Source of the DNA: Methanohalophilus sp. RSK
GTDB taxonomy: Archaea; Halobacteriota; Methanosarcinia; Methanosarcinales; Methanosarcinaceae
Direction: 5' to 3'
DNA length: 64,000 nt
Assembly (NCBI RefSeq): GCF_003722075.1
Contig: NZ_RDSK01000018.1
Location: 26,194 to 90,193 of the forward strand
Shown: one piece after another, positions 24,356 through 33,204 of the stretch
Numbering within the stretch: the stretch's first letter is position 1
Layout: each line of letters opens with the position of its first letter
Position numbers and translations under genes: made by a program
The notes under the pieces: generated by a model
Databases searched by the model: none
The model's input: the letters and a program-made list of their open reading frames with translations, nothing else
What the model was told of the DNA's origin: nothing

Positions 24356-25197
24356 TTGCAATCACCCCCGCATTTTTTGTTGTAACTTTCAAGAGCTTCC
24401 TTTTCCTGCGGCCTGTAAAGGGAAAGCCTGCTCATCATAAGGTCAAAATCCACACCGGAAGCATCAAACTCCGGGCCATCCACACATGCAAATTTGGTTT
24501 CCCCGCCAACAGATACACGGCAACCACCACACATCCCGGTACCATCGATCATAATTGGATTGAGGCTTACAAGGGTTTCCACACCATAGGGGGCAGTTAC
24601 ACCGGCCCCTACTTTCATCATTATAGGCGGCCCGATTATGACAATACGGTCAACCTGCTGGTCACTGTCAAGAATATCCTTGACAATATCGGTTACAAAA
24701 CCGTGATGGCCTTTGCTCCCATCATCTGTTGCCACATAGAGTTCATCGCTTACCTCTGCCATTTCATCTTCAAGAATGAGCATTTCTTCATTGCGGGCAC
24801 CTATAATAGAAATTACATGGTTACCTGCCCCGCGATAGGCACGTGCCTGCGGGTAGACAGGAGCCACACCAACACCGCCACCTACCATTACTACTGTGCC
24901 GAGTTTACGGATATCCGAAGGGGTGCCCAGAGGACCGACAAAATCCTGCAGTGTGTCACCTATTTTGAGGGTTGTTAATTGTTTGGTAGTCTTGCCCATT
25001 ACCTGATAGATTACAGTTATAGAACCCTCATCAACATCAAAGTCAGCTATTGTAAGAGGGATGCGTTCTCCGCTTTCATCAATACGTAATATTACAAATT
25101 GCCCCGCTTTCGCTGCTTTTGCTATATCCGGAGCTTCGACCTTCATGAGGTTCACATCAGGAACAAGATTACGTGTTTCAAGTATATTATAAGACAT
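24346..25197 (-). CDS. Ferredoxin-NADP reductase-like subunit (NfnA/SudB type)
   Basis: 283 residues related to the dihydroorotate dehydrogenase electron transfer subunit: an FAD-binding beta-barrel (about 1-95; GQFVILRIDESGERIPLTIAD includes the FAD pyrophosphate site), an NAD-binding domain (VMVGGGVGVAPVYPQARAY, about 104-122), and a C-terminal iron-sulfur region (GTGMCGGCRV...FACVDGPEFD) typical of the 2Fe-2S site with an aspartate ligand. The tail CGGDCKC is extra cysteine-rich. It forms a heterodimer with the GltA-like protein encoded by the overlapping downstream gene. The complex probably balances NAD(P)H and ferredoxin pools; bifurcation is possible but not shown. Confidence 0.88.
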   Translation of the reverse strand: MSYNILETRNLVPDVNLMKVEAPDIAKAAKAGQFVILRIDESGERIPLTIADFDVDEGSITVIYQVMGKTTKQLTTLKIGDTLQDFVGPLGTPSDIRKLGTVVMVGGGVGVAPVYPQARAYRGAGNHVISIIGARNEEMLILEDEMAEVSDELYVATDDGSKGHHGFVTDIVKDILDSDQQVDRIVIIGPPIMMKVGAGVTAPYGVETLVSLNPIMIDGTGMCGGCRVSVGGETKFACVDGPEFDASGVDFDLMMSRLSLYRPQEKEALESYNKKCGGDCKCH

Positions 25198-25321
25198 ATG
25201 ATCACATCAACTATTATTGGGTAAGAGGGAGATATGTACGTATAAAAGTCTATCCGATGGTTTCAATTTACTAATGATATTTGTAGCTTTTCAATTGATC
25301 CTGAAACCATAAATCACAATA

Positions 25322-25990
25322 TCATTCATTTTTGCGATGAAGCAATATTACACCCACTATTGCAAAAGCAAAAAAAGGACTGACAAAACCAACAAATGTA
25401 AACCCAGAAGATGATTTTGATCGTGGGATGTAGGAGTTTACAGAGAGAGGATAATTGTCATCCCATATCTCATCGTCAACACATTCATCTGTGACATGGG
25501 GAGTCACAGCAATAAAAGATTTCTCAACAGTTAACTCCGGAGAATTTAGCGGATTGTTTGAATAGTGGAATTCAACAGGAGCCGGGCCACACGCCGTATT
25601 TTCTGCCTCCCTGAGTATCCACTTATAAGTAAAAGTCTCATTTGGGGCAAACTCACGTGAATGAGTTGAATTGAATACACATGATCCTGCCTGTATTTCC
25701 AGGGAAGTACCAGAGTCCGAAATATGTTGATTGAGAGTGATATCAACAACACTTGCCTGTTTTACAGTCATCTCAACTGTCAATGAGAATGATTCATTTG
25801 CATCCAGAACAGGAGAAGGGGTGAAATGTTCCGGATATAATTCACCATTACAATAGACCTCAGTCACTGCATAGGAATCATTGGCAAGCACGCCCGTAGA
25901 AAAACATACTGTGATAATTAAAAAGACACAGAGCAATCTGAGTATGTAGCGATCTGTGTTTCTGATCCGTGGTAATATTTTATCCGACAT
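25322..25990 (-). CDS. Membrane-anchored secreted protein, resembling the sarcinarray family
   Basis: 222 residues: a signal peptide or N-terminal helix (about 18-36, LLCVFLIITVCFSTG), an extracytoplasmic beta-rich domain with two cysteine pairs (VYCNGEL, AGSCVFN, NTACGPAP, DECVDDE), several N-x-S/T sequons, and a C-terminal anchor (about 199-217, FVSPFFAFAIVGVILL, then HRKNE). The layout, the VYCNGELYPEHF opening and the FTYKWILREAENTACG core recall the sarcinarray MAST-domain proteins of Methanosarcina, which usually occur in tandem arrays; here there is only one. A minus-strand TATA (TTTTTATATAG, about 26013-26025) puts the start site close to the ATG. Family assignment is by eye and tentative. 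Confidence 0.6.
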   Translation of the reverse strand: MSDKILPRIRNTDRYILRLLCVFLIITVCFSTGVLANDSYAVTEVYCNGELYPEHFTPSPVLDANESFSLTVEMTVKQASVVDITLNQHISDSGTSLEIQAGSCVFNSTHSREFAPNETFTYKWILREAENTACGPAPVEFHYSNNPLNSPELTVEKSFIAVTPHVTDECVDDEIWDDNYPLSVNSYIPRSKSSSGFTFVGFVSPFFAFAIVGVILLHRKNE

Positions 25991-26172
25991 TTTGAAACAA
26001 ATAAGGATGAAAACTATATAAAAATTATCTTCTTACACCTAATTAATTATATATACACATTGGCAGGCGTGGTTTTAAAACAGCAAAGATACTACTCTGT
26101 GACAATATTATAGAAAACAAAATTAGATGTGAGGGCCCCGGCAGAACCGGGGTCATTCGGAAAAGTTTTGTA

Positions 26173-26245
26173 CGCCCGAACCGGGATTCGAACCCGGGTC
26201 GGGGCCTCGACAGGGCCCCATGATAGGCCTCTACACTATTCGGAC
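26173..26245 (-). tRNA. tRNA-Asp (anticodon GTC)
   Basis: A 73-base cloverleaf on the minus strand: acceptor GTCCGAA/TTCGGGC, D arm starting GTGTAGAGGCC, anticodon stem GGGCC/GGCCC with loop CTGTCGA (anticodon GTC), T arm CCGGG-TTCGAAT-CCCGG, and discriminator G, as expected for aspartate. CCA is not encoded. The first acceptor pairs (G1-C72, U2-G71) are slightly unusual but paired. Confidence 0.94.
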
Positions 26246-26300
26246 AATGTCCGGGCACACTTTTCCGCTCACAAGAGCAGCACCCAAATACATTTAATTG

Positions 26301-26308
26301 TATATAAG
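26301..26308 (-). promoter_or_regulatory. TATA box of tRNA-Asp
   Basis: CTTATATA on the minus strand, about 56 bases upstream of the tRNA-Asp 5' end and inside the gap after tRNA-Tyr. This suggests the two tRNAs are transcribed separately, with a leader of about 30 bases. Confidence 0.5.
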
Positions 26309-26343
26309 GGTTTTGTTTGCACCCCTTTAGAAGAGGTGTTTGG

Positions 26344-26452
26344 TCCCGCCTCCCAGACTCGAACCGGGGGCATCGCGGTAACCGCGCGGTATGTGGATAA
26401 TCCACACAAACCATACTACAGCCGCGCACTCTACCAACTGAGTTAAGGCGGG
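26344..26452 (-). tRNA. tRNA-Tyr (anticodon GTA) with a 36-base intron
   Basis: Exons 26416-26452 and 26344-26379 join to a 73-base tRNA: acceptor CCCGCCT/AGGCGGG (C1-G72, the archaeal tyrosine identity pair), D stem ACTC/GAGT, anticodon stem CGCGG/CCGCG with loop CTGTAG plus A after splicing (anticodon GTA), T arm CCCGG-TTCGAGT-CTGGG, and discriminator A. The intron (26380-26415) sits at the canonical 37/38 position and contains a TGTGGAT/ATCCACA hairpin. The three bases after the discriminator read CCA (26341-26343), so the CCA end appears encoded. Confidence 0.93.
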
Positions 26453-26486
26453 ACATTACTCAGCGAGATACTCTCATCCTCACAAT

Positions 26487-26495
26487 CTTATATAG
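26487..26495 (-). promoter_or_regulatory. TATA box of tRNA-Tyr
   Basis: CTATATAAG on the minus strand 34 bases upstream of the tRNA-Tyr 5' end, the right distance for transcription to start about 10 bases before the tRNA. Confidence 0.6.
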
Positions 26496-26627
26496 ACTTT
26501 TCGCCGATTTCCCATTTCAAAGGCATATAAATCCAATGTCCGCAGGAAATATCACCAGCGCTTAAAAGCAAAAATAAAAAAGACAGAATTGGAAACCACT
26601 GAAAAGAATAAAAAAAGGGATATTCCC

Positions 26628-27827
26628 TCAGAAAGTGTCAATTGCGCCGTTGATAACAAGATCGGTAATTTTGGTAATATTACCAAGCCATTCATCAGCA
26701 ACCGCTTCGGCATCATCCTGAACCGTAGCAAAATTTGCCCCGTCTTCGGGAATAATCTGGATACTGGCAGCCATGGGCTGATCAATAGGTTTACCTATCT
26801 GTGATAGCAGCCGCACATATACTTCATCTACTTGTGGCACGGCTTCCACGATATCCCGGGCCATCTGGGTGGAAAGCAAATTGTATATCTTACCTACATG
26901 ATTGATAGGGTTCTTACCGCTTGTAGCCTCCATACTCATGGGCCTGTTCGGGGTTATCAAACCATTACACCGGTTACCCCGACCAACAGAACCATCGTCA
27001 CCCATTTCCGCAGAGGTGCCTGTTACCGTCAGGAAGATACAGCCACAACCACCCGCGGTATTATCGGCAGCATTGACATATGCGTTCACATCCCTGGCAG
27101 TGTATTTGCCCGCAATATCCAGAATATAATCCTTCATCTGTTCCTTGAAACTAACATATGCATCCATATCATCAACATATTTGTCAACCATTCCACAGCA
27201 AACAGTCAGGGAAATATCATCTTTCTCCCGCAATCCCATAACCTTGATGTCTTCACCTATTGCAGGTAATTTCCCTTTCAGATCACCTATAAGCTGCTTC
27301 TCGGTATCATAGACGATACGCTCAAGTTCGGAGAATGATGCATGTCCAACACCAAAAGATGTGTCATTGGCAGTGGGAATTTTTTCCCGGCCAAAAACAT
27401 CCCGCAAGTCAGAAGAACCCGTACCAAGTTTGCAGTCAAGGATTATATCCCTGTCAAGATCAAGATTTACAATATTCTTCCTCAGGTAATCCCGTGCTGC
27501 CGAGAGAGCCACAGTCTCAGCCGGGATTTCAACACCATTAAATTCTTTTGTAGCCCTCCCCACAAGAAGAGTATAGATTGGTTTGATGACCTCCCCACCT
27601 CCAAAAGAAGGGGAAGAACGACCTGCAACAATCTGGGTTTCATCGGTATTATGATGAAGTACAGCACCGCATTTTTCGATATATTCAGCACAAAGAGCAC
27701 GGCTTACAGCCTCTGCAATCCCATCAGATATACTGTCTGGGTGTCCCAGACCCTTACGTTCAACAAGCTCTATCTCCTGATTTTCCACAGGTGTCTGGAC
27801 AAGTTGTTCAACCTTTATATTCCGCAT
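26628..27827 (-). CDS. mat: S-adenosylmethionine synthetase, archaeal type
   Basis: 399 residues, matching the archaeal MAT family (about 400), which is highly diverged from bacterial MetK. Visible family motifs are RKGLGHPDSISDGIAE near the N terminus, NADNTAGGCGCIFLTVTGTSAEMGDDGSVGRGNR in the middle (about 256-290; catalytic and phosphate-binding residues), and SGKNPINHVGKIYN. It makes SAM from methionine and ATP, supplying methyltransferases and the radical SAM enzymes encoded elsewhere in the window. The ATG at 27827 follows the SD GAGG. It is divergent from hisG with a gap of about 215 bases. Confidence 0.97.
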   Translation of the reverse strand: MRNIKVEQLVQTPVENQEIELVERKGLGHPDSISDGIAEAVSRALCAEYIEKCGAVLHHNTDETQIVAGRSSPSFGGGEVIKPIYTLLVGRATKEFNGVEIPAETVALSAARDYLRKNIVNLDLDRDIILDCKLGTGSSDLRDVFGREKIPTANDTSFGVGHASFSELERIVYDTEKQLIGDLKGKLPAIGEDIKVMGLREKDDISLTVCCGMVDKYVDDMDAYVSFKEQMKDYILDIAGKYTARDVNAYVNAADNTAGGCGCIFLTVTGTSAEMGDDGSVGRGNRCNGLITPNRPMSMEATSGKNPINHVGKIYNLLSTQMARDIVEAVPQVDEVYVRLLSQIGKPIDQPMAASIQIIPEDGANFATVQDDAEAVADEWLGNITKITDLVINGAIDTF

Positions 27828-27942
27828 AAATAAACCTCATGAAAACACTAAAAATATGAACTAAATAAGGCTCCAGTATCAAATCTGTATTGATATGAAA
27901 AATCCATTCTATATAAATTGGGTACTATACGAAAATGAATTA

Positions 27943-27957
27943 ATTACTAGCGGTAAT
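27943..27957. promoter_or_regulatory. Candidate operator palindrome upstream of hisG
   Basis: ATTAC-TAGCG-GTAAT is a 5-bp inverted repeat lying between two TATA-like elements (CTATATAAATT at about 27909 and TTTATATG at 27990). Its place in the mat/hisG divergent gap makes a regulator site possible; no regulator is known from the sequence. Confidence 0.3.
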
Positions 27958-27989
27958 AGATATCAAGGATACTTTTTCTTCATCAAACC

Positions 27990-27997
27990 TTTATATG
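27990..27997 (+). promoter_or_regulatory. TATA box of the hisG-hisA-hisB operon
   Basis: TTTATATG followed about 25 bases later by the probable start site, 25-30 bases before the preferred hisG ATG at 28045. This makes the longer reading frames starting at 27895 or 28000 unlikely. Confidence 0.55.
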
Positions 27998-28044
27998 CAA
28001 TGAAAGTATTGGAAATGTTGACCCAGATTCCAGAGGCAACCAAG

Positions 28045-28899
28045 ATGATACGCATTGCAATACCAAATAAAGGCAGACTCCACGACCCGACCGTGAAACT
28101 CTTCAAAGAAGCAGGTCTCCCGGTACTTGAAGGATCAAGCCGCAAACTTTTTGCAAAAACAACAGACCCGGAAATGACATTTTTATTCGCAAGAGCGGCG
28201 GATATTCCCGAATATGTGCAGGACGGAGCTGCAGACGTAGGAATTACCGGGCTGGATCTTATAGATGAAACTGATGCAGAAGTTGAAGTTATGCTGGACC
28301 TGCATTTTGGGAGGGCAAAGCTGGTACTTGCAGTCCCTGAAGACTCAGGGATTAAAAACCCTGATGAGCTGAAAAACATGCGGATTGCTACTGAATTCCC
28401 AAATATTACAGAGAAATATTTTAAAAATCATGACATACCAGTTGAAGTGATCAAAGTAAGTGGTGCCTGCGAGATGACACCCCATGTGGGAATTGCAGAT
28501 GCAATTGTTGATATATCCAGTTCCGGCACAACTCTTGTGACAAACCATCTCAGGAAAATTGCAGATGTGTTCAGCTCATCTGTGTACCTGATTTCAAATG
28601 CCGAAAGTTCCCAAAGGGAAGAAAAAATCCAGCACATAAAAACAGCCCTTGAAAGCGTACTCCATGCAAAACAAAAGCGCTATCTTATGATGAATGTGCC
28701 ATCGGGCAAACTGGAAACTATCAAAGATATCCTGCCCGGTCTTGCGGGCCCGACTGTCATGAAAGTAGAATCAAAGAATTCCACCCATGCAGTACATGCC
28801 GTTATTGATGCAGACCAGGTCTTTGCAATAGTCAGCGAACTGAAAAAAGCAGGTGCATCAGACATACTGGTTGTACCCATTGAAAGAATGATACCCTGA
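28045..28899 (+). CDS. hisG: ATP phosphoribosyltransferase HisG, long form
   Basis: 284 residues from the ATG at 28045 (MIRIAIPNKGRL), which has a GAGG SD nine bases upstream. The open frame runs back to 27895, but the extra 50 residues are not family-like and begin upstream of the TATA box. Domains: two periplasmic-binding-like lobes with ARAADIPEYVQDGAADVGITGLD and the PRPP loop region DAIVDISSSGTTL (about 155-167), and a C-terminal regulatory ACT-like domain (about 205-284) typical of the HisZ-independent long form, which binds histidine as feedback inhibitor. It catalyses the first step of histidine synthesis. Confidence 0.94.
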   Translation: MIRIAIPNKGRLHDPTVKLFKEAGLPVLEGSSRKLFAKTTDPEMTFLFARAADIPEYVQDGAADVGITGLDLIDETDAEVEVMLDLHFGRAKLVLAVPEDSGIKNPDELKNMRIATEFPNITEKYFKNHDIPVEVIKVSGACEMTPHVGIADAIVDISSSGTTLVTNHLRKIADVFSSSVYLISNAESSQREEKIQHIKTALESVLHAKQKRYLMMNVPSGKLETIKDILPGLAGPTVMKVESKNSTHAVHAVIDADQVFAIVSELKKAGASDILVVPIERMIP

Positions 28900-28911
28900 G
28901 GAGAACAAAGA

Positions 28912-29664
28912 ATGGAATTTGAGGTCATCCCCGCTGTAGATATGAAAAACGGGAAATGTGTCCAGTTGATACAGGGACTGCCAGACCAGGAACGTATTTC
29001 CCTGGATGATCCCGAAGCAGTTGCAATTAAGTGGATCGGACAGGGAGCAAAAACCCTGCATCTGATAGATCTTGACGGGGCCATCGAAGGGAAAAGGAAG
29101 AACGCCCCGATTATAGAAAAAATCATTATGCAATGTGAAAGACAAGGAGTAGAAGTACAGGTAGGCGGTGGAATTCGCTCTTTCGAGGATGCTGCAAACC
29201 TCCTGCACATGGGGGCTAACAGGGTGATACTAAGCACCGCAGCTGTCCAAAATCCGGATCTGGTGGAAAGACTTGCCAGAGAATTCAAACCCGAAAACAT
29301 TAATGTTGCCCTGGACTCAAAAAATGGTAAGGTTTCTACAAAGGGATGGACCGAGCAATCCGAATATACCGCGGTACAGCTCGGGAAAATGTTCGAAGAA
29401 AAAGGCGCAGGAAGCATCCTGTTCACCAACATCGACAAAGAAGGATTAATGGAAGGCGTGGACCCGGGGCCCACAACAGAGCTGGTAAATGAACTTACAA
29501 TACCGGTGATTGCTTCAGGAGGAGTTACCACCCTGGAAGACATAATGACCCTGAAAATGACCGGTGCCTGTGGTGTTGTGGTCGGAAGTGCCCTCTATGC
29601 AGGTAATTTTACCCTTACAGAAGCAATAAATACAATCAGAGAGGAAACTTCTGGTGGAGAGTAA
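28912..29664 (+). CDS. hisA: Phosphoribosylformimino-AICAR phosphate isomerase HisA
   Basis: 250 residues, a (beta/alpha)8 barrel with half-barrel symmetry. The N-terminal [18 protein letters not shown] holds the catalytic Asp8, and [22 protein letters not shown] and [14 protein letters not shown] form the two phosphate-binding loops, with the second catalytic Asp in [12 protein letters not shown]. It isomerises ProFAR to PRFAR, the fourth histidine step. The SD GAGGAGA lies seven bases before the ATG, 12 bases after hisG. It is close to HisF in fold, but the active-site pattern is that of HisA. Confidence 0.95.
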   Translation: MEFEVIPAVDMKNGKCVQLIQGLPDQERISLDDPEAVAIKWIGQGAKTLHLIDLDGAIEGKRKNAPIIEKIIMQCERQGVEVQVGGGIRSFEDAANLLHMGANRVILSTAAVQNPDLVERLAREFKPENINVALDSKNGKVSTKGWTEQSEYTAVQLGKMFEEKGAGSILFTNIDKEGLMEGVDPGPTTELVNELTIPVIASGGVTTLEDIMTLKMTGACGVVVGSALYAGNFTLTEAINTIREETSGGE

Positions 29665-29666
29665 GT

Positions 29667-30245
29667 ATGCCAAGAACTTCCACTGTATCCCGGACTACCA
29701 GAGAAACCAGCATCGAACTTACGATTGACATTGATGGCAAAGGGGATTCACAGATAAATACAGGCATCGGTTTTTTTGACCACATGCTGGTATGTTTTGC
29801 ACGACATTCAGATTTTGACCTTACAATCGATGCTAAAGGTGATCTGGAAGTAGACGGTCATCACCTGGTAGAGGACATTGGAATCGTAATGGGACAGGCT
29901 TTTGACCGGATAATGGCAGAAAAGTCAGGAATTGCCCGTTTCGGAGAAGCAAGAATCCCAATGGATGAGGCTCTTGCCAGCGTAGTAGTGGATATAGGAG
30001 GGCGCAGCTATCTCGTGATGGATGCAACATTTGAATCCGAAAAAGTAGGGGAATTTAATACCCAGCTTGCAAGGCATTTCTTTGAATCATTCGTCTCCAA
30101 TGCAAAAGTCACCCTTCATGCAACTGTATATGGTTACAATGACCACCACAAAATCGAAGCCCTTTTCAAGGCATTTGCCCAGGCAATGAAAAAAGCGACG
30201 GTTATCGAGGGTAAAGATGTCAAAAGCACAAAGGGATGCCTCTGA
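29667..30245 (+). CDS. hisB: Imidazoleglycerol-phosphate dehydratase HisB
   Basis: 192 residues, mono-functional. The paired metal-binding histidine motifs [15 protein letters not shown] and [23 protein letters not shown] are all intact; they bind the two manganese ions of the 24-mer enzyme. It dehydrates imidazoleglycerol phosphate to imidazole acetol phosphate. The SD GGTGGAG lies within the end of hisA, and the ATG comes two bases after the hisA stop, so translation is probably coupled. A hairpin covers its stop codon. Confidence 0.96.
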   Translation: MPRTSTVSRTTRETSIELTIDIDGKGDSQINTGIGFFDHMLVCFARHSDFDLTIDAKGDLEVDGHHLVEDIGIVMGQAFDRIMAEKSGIARFGEARIPMDEALASVVVDIGGRSYLVMDATFESEKVGEFNTQLARHFFESFVSNAKVTLHATVYGYNDHHKIEALFKAFAQAMKKATVIEGKDVKSTKGCL

Positions 30246-30259
30246 TTAGCATCCTTTTT
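30234..30259 (+). terminator. Terminator hairpin at the end of the his operon
   Basis: GGATGC (30234-30239) pairs with GCATCC (30249-30254) around the hisB stop codon and is followed by TTTTT. It also covers the end of the convergent MutS-like gene. Confidence 0.65.
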
Positions 30260-32348
30260 CGAATTTATTTTTCAGGCACCTGTAAAACTCTTTTTCAACT
30301 TCCCCCCCGCTTCTGAAAAGACGCTCCACGATTAACTCCGGAGTACTCTTTGCAATATGGTTATAAACCGGATTGCGATCAACAATCAGGTTCAATTCAT
30401 TATCAAGTCCTTTTGCTTCAATTCCATCCACCCTGATGGAAGCTTCGGTGTTTTCCAGTATCTGGTCGGCAAGATGGGATACAAAAATAGCCATCGTATT
30501 GGCTTCTTCAGAAAGGGTTTCAAGAATTCCGGCTATGATTTTTGCAGACGCTCCGGGTTCGGTAATGGATTCAAGTTCATCGACAAGCACAAGTTTGGAC
30601 CCCGCCCCAGCCAGAGCTGAAAATGAGCGCAAGGTTGTTTCAAATGCCCCCGCATCAAGAGTGCCCCTGGATTTGCTGAAATAATACAAACTATCAACCG
30701 GCCCGATCTTTAATTCATCTGCCGGCACAGGGAAACCCATGTGGGAAAGAATTGTACATTGAGCCACTAACTCCAGCATGGATGTTTTTCCCCCGGAGTT
30801 CACACCACTTAACAGGACTACCGGAGAAGAGGGAACTTGTGAAGGAGGCATGATCGAACCCAGGGAATAATCTATAGGTTCCACATCAACACCCTTTTCG
30901 CAAAGGAAAATATTTTTCCCATTTTTAATCCCCATACCACATTCATCTTCAAAGCCGGCAAGTTGCATCTGCAGAGAATGACCAAAACGGGCCACTGCCA
31001 AACCCACATCCAGATCAAGTAACCTCATAACAAGTTGTTTCAGGGGTTGCCTGAATCCGTGTAGCTCATATGCAATATCCCTTTTATGGGTAACTTCCCT
31101 GCGGAATATCTGCTGTTTGATCTGTTCTTTGAATTTTTGTAACTGGGACGTGTCGGCTTCTACAGGATAACAAAGTTCAGAGGGGAAAAAATAATCCACA
31201 AATAGGGATTCATTTTGCTTTAGTGAAAGGGATTCAATGAATTCTTTCCTGGCATCATTTATTATCTGGCTGAAAGATGCCGATATATTGCGTGAAAGAA
31301 TATCCTTTAACTCCACCTCATCCCTGATAACACCCAACATGTCATTCCCACTGAGTGTAATACTACTTTTTTGGAGGAGATCGTTTATTTCCCGGTTGCA
31401 CTGGTCTACATATCTTGTAAGTTCCGAATCCACATTGTCCAGAATATGATGTAAGCGGTCTATTTCGCCATCCCTGCCTTCAACAATATTTCCTTCAGGA
31501 TTAATGGCAGCCATGAGATTGCAAAGAGCCGAAAGATCCGCATTGATTATTGAAGGTATGCCCGCTTTATCCAGTGTAATTGCAAGGTCCAATGCATTCA
31601 TTATTCGCTCATGGTTGAAAGCAAAAAAAGAAATTTGTTTTTCGGGTAAAATATGCCATTCCTCAATTTCCCGGGCATTTGTTATTATTTCAGGATTCGT
31701 ATCCTCTGGAAAATCATATTCCAGGAAGGGTTCTCCTATGGCAATTACATGGGGATAGCTGCGTGCAACATCTGCAAATTCCAGAGGATCTTCCACCAGC
31801 TGAACTTCAATGCTTTTACCATATTTTTCCTTTAAAGTGCTGTAATCATCAGTATTTGAAGTTACAATCACCCTATCCCTGATACGGGAAATTGGAGGAG
31901 AATTTTTCAGGGGTTTTATTCTGGAAAGACTTGCTGAAATCCTATCCATATCATCGAGCATGGAGAGATATTCCATATGGTTTTCAACCCAGTCCCGGTT
32001 TATGTCGATAAGGTCTTTCCTGCTTGAAGGATATGGGATATAGGTGTGCAACTTATCTTTTGCATAAGGGGTAGAAGCATAATTTTTGATAGAATCGATT
32101 ACCCGTTCATAAATATCGACTGAATCCCGGGTTTTCAAAAAAGAGGAGATATCAAGACCATCCTGAGTAGACCTCACATCGTGTACGAGGGATATAGCAT
32201 ATCTTCTACCTACTCCTTCGATCTCCGATATACTGGCTACATCCCCTCTGAGAATTGCCGCCATGGCATCCTCTTCACACCCAAAATGAGATATGAAGCG
32301 CTGTGCCATCTTTTCTCCTATACGTGGAGCATCAACCAGTGACTGCAT
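30246..32348 (-). CDS. MutS-like ATPase with N-terminal helix-hairpin-helix domain
   Basis: 700 residues from ATG 32348 (MQSLVDAPRIGEKMA; SD GGTGG eight bases upstream). An ATG at 32372 inside the previous gene is less likely. The N terminus has two helix-hairpin-helix DNA-binding repeats (SLVDAPRIGEKMAQRFI and ISEIEGVGRRYAISLV). A long helical middle follows, then a MutS-family ABC ATPase: Walker A SGVNSGGKTS (about 519-528), a Q-loop and signature region with TLDAGAFETTLRSFSALAGAGS, Walker B KLVLVDELESI, and HLADQI. It lacks the mismatch-recognition domain I and the Smr nuclease of MutS2. Related archaeal proteins are annotated only as MutS-related. Its gene follows the DUF4130 and radical SAM genes with a one-base gap and an overlap, so a DNA repair or recombination role is inferred. 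Confidence 0.85.
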   Translation of the reverse strand: MQSLVDAPRIGEKMAQRFISHFGCEEDAMAAILRGDVASISEIEGVGRRYAISLVHDVRSTQDGLDISSFLKTRDSVDIYERVIDSIKNYASTPYAKDKLHTYIPYPSSRKDLIDINRDWVENHMEYLSMLDDMDRISASLSRIKPLKNSPPISRIRDRVIVTSNTDDYSTLKEKYGKSIEVQLVEDPLEFADVARSYPHVIAIGEPFLEYDFPEDTNPEIITNAREIEEWHILPEKQISFFAFNHERIMNALDLAITLDKAGIPSIINADLSALCNLMAAINPEGNIVEGRDGEIDRLHHILDNVDSELTRYVDQCNREINDLLQKSSITLSGNDMLGVIRDEVELKDILSRNISASFSQIINDARKEFIESLSLKQNESLFVDYFFPSELCYPVEADTSQLQKFKEQIKQQIFRREVTHKRDIAYELHGFRQPLKQLVMRLLDLDVGLAVARFGHSLQMQLAGFEDECGMGIKNGKNIFLCEKGVDVEPIDYSLGSIMPPSQVPSSPVVLLSGVNSGGKTSMLELVAQCTILSHMGFPVPADELKIGPVDSLYYFSKSRGTLDAGAFETTLRSFSALAGAGSKLVLVDELESITEPGASAKIIAGILETLSEEANTMAIFVSHLADQILENTEASIRVDGIEAKGLDNELNLIVDRNPVYNHIAKSTPELIVERLFRSGGEVEKEFYRCLKNKFEKGC

Positions 32349-32349
32349 A

Positions 32350-33204
32350 TTATTGACCACCTTGTTTCTCATTCACAAAGTCAAGTAATGTAGATGTGGG
32401 AATACCCCGCTCTACAAAATACCGATCTTTTTTAGACATTGTACTATAGCCGGAATCGCCGCGGGGCTGTAATTTTTTTGAAAGCGAATGATTTCGCCTG
32501 TTGTCTATCATCTGGCTTTTGTAGTAAATATCCCACAAATCTTCCAGACTAGCAGAATCTTCAGAAGGAATCAAATGCCGTATTGAATCTACAGATGTTC
32601 TCAGGAAGTGCTGCATCTTCAGGATTTCACCATTGCATACATAAGCAAACGTTCCATCAACAACAATTACGGCCCTATCGGGATTGCGTACTGCAAGCCA
32701 CCTGCAAAGCATATCAGACACACGGTTTTTGGGAGTTATATGTGCATAAAGGACTGTTTCTCCGCAAACTGGCCGCACAAACATGCAAAGCCTATGGTAA
32801 TTGTTCTTGACCTCACGCATGTACCTGTAATATTGCTTGTAATGTCTTTCTTTGCCACAATAAAGACCATCTACCTCCCCTTCACACCCATGCAATAGTC
32901 TCACAAACTCTGCAGGATTGCATTTCCTGTGCCTGAGCACCAATTCTATATAATTCAATGGAGGGGAATCAAAATTGGTTATTCTGTGCCACCCATCGAG
33001 AAAAACTCTTTTGACCAACTGCTGCTTATCAACCTTACTGTTGAATCCAACTCGAATTACTTCAACTTCCGGGTTGAACATTTTCAATTTCGTTTCCCCT
33101 TCTCCGGGATCACAGGCAAAAACCAGATCTGCCTCAGGCCTTTTCCTCAATTCCAGACAGGCCAGTAAGACACCTGTTACATTGGCCTTAAAAAGAATAA
33201 TCAT
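32350..33204 (-). CDS. DUF4130 / TIGR03915 family putative DNA metabolism protein
   Basis: 284 residues from ATG 33204, which overlaps the stop of the radical SAM gene as ATGA and has GGAGG six bases upstream. The family pattern is visible: LDGWHRITNF near residue 90, FVRLLHGCEGEVDGLYC, FVRPVCGETVLYAHITPKNRVSDMLCRWLAVRNPDRAVIVVDGTFAYVC, and the C-terminal DLWDIYYKSQMIDNRRN with LQPRGD. TIGR03915 proteins occur almost always beside a TIGR03916 radical SAM protein and are described as probable DNA modification or repair proteins; the chemistry is not known. The fold of the middle part may resemble uracil-DNA glycosylase-associated DUF4130 regions. Confidence 0.88.
   Translation of the reverse strand: MIILFKANVTGVLLACLELRKRPEADLVFACDPGEGETKLKMFNPEVEVIRVGFNSKVDKQQLVKRVFLDGWHRITNFDSPPLNYIELVLRHRKCNPAEFVRLLHGCEGEVDGLYCGKERHYKQYYRYMREVKNNYHRLCMFVRPVCGETVLYAHITPKNRVSDMLCRWLAVRNPDRAVIVVDGTFAYVCNGEILKMQHFLRTSVDSIRHLIPSEDSASLEDLWDIYYKSQMIDNRRNHSLSKKLQPRGDSGYSTMSKKDRYFVERGIPTSTLLDFVNEKQGGQ

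Noticed and set aside
26043..26456. 137-codon minus-strand frame and a 105-codon plus-strand frame across the tRNA pair
   Set aside because: Both run straight through tRNA-Asp and tRNA-Tyr, which have complete cloverleaf structures.
28680..29543. 287-codon minus-strand frame opposite hisG/hisA
   Set aside because: The plus-strand hisA and hisG are full length with all motifs; the antisense frame shows no recognisable domain.
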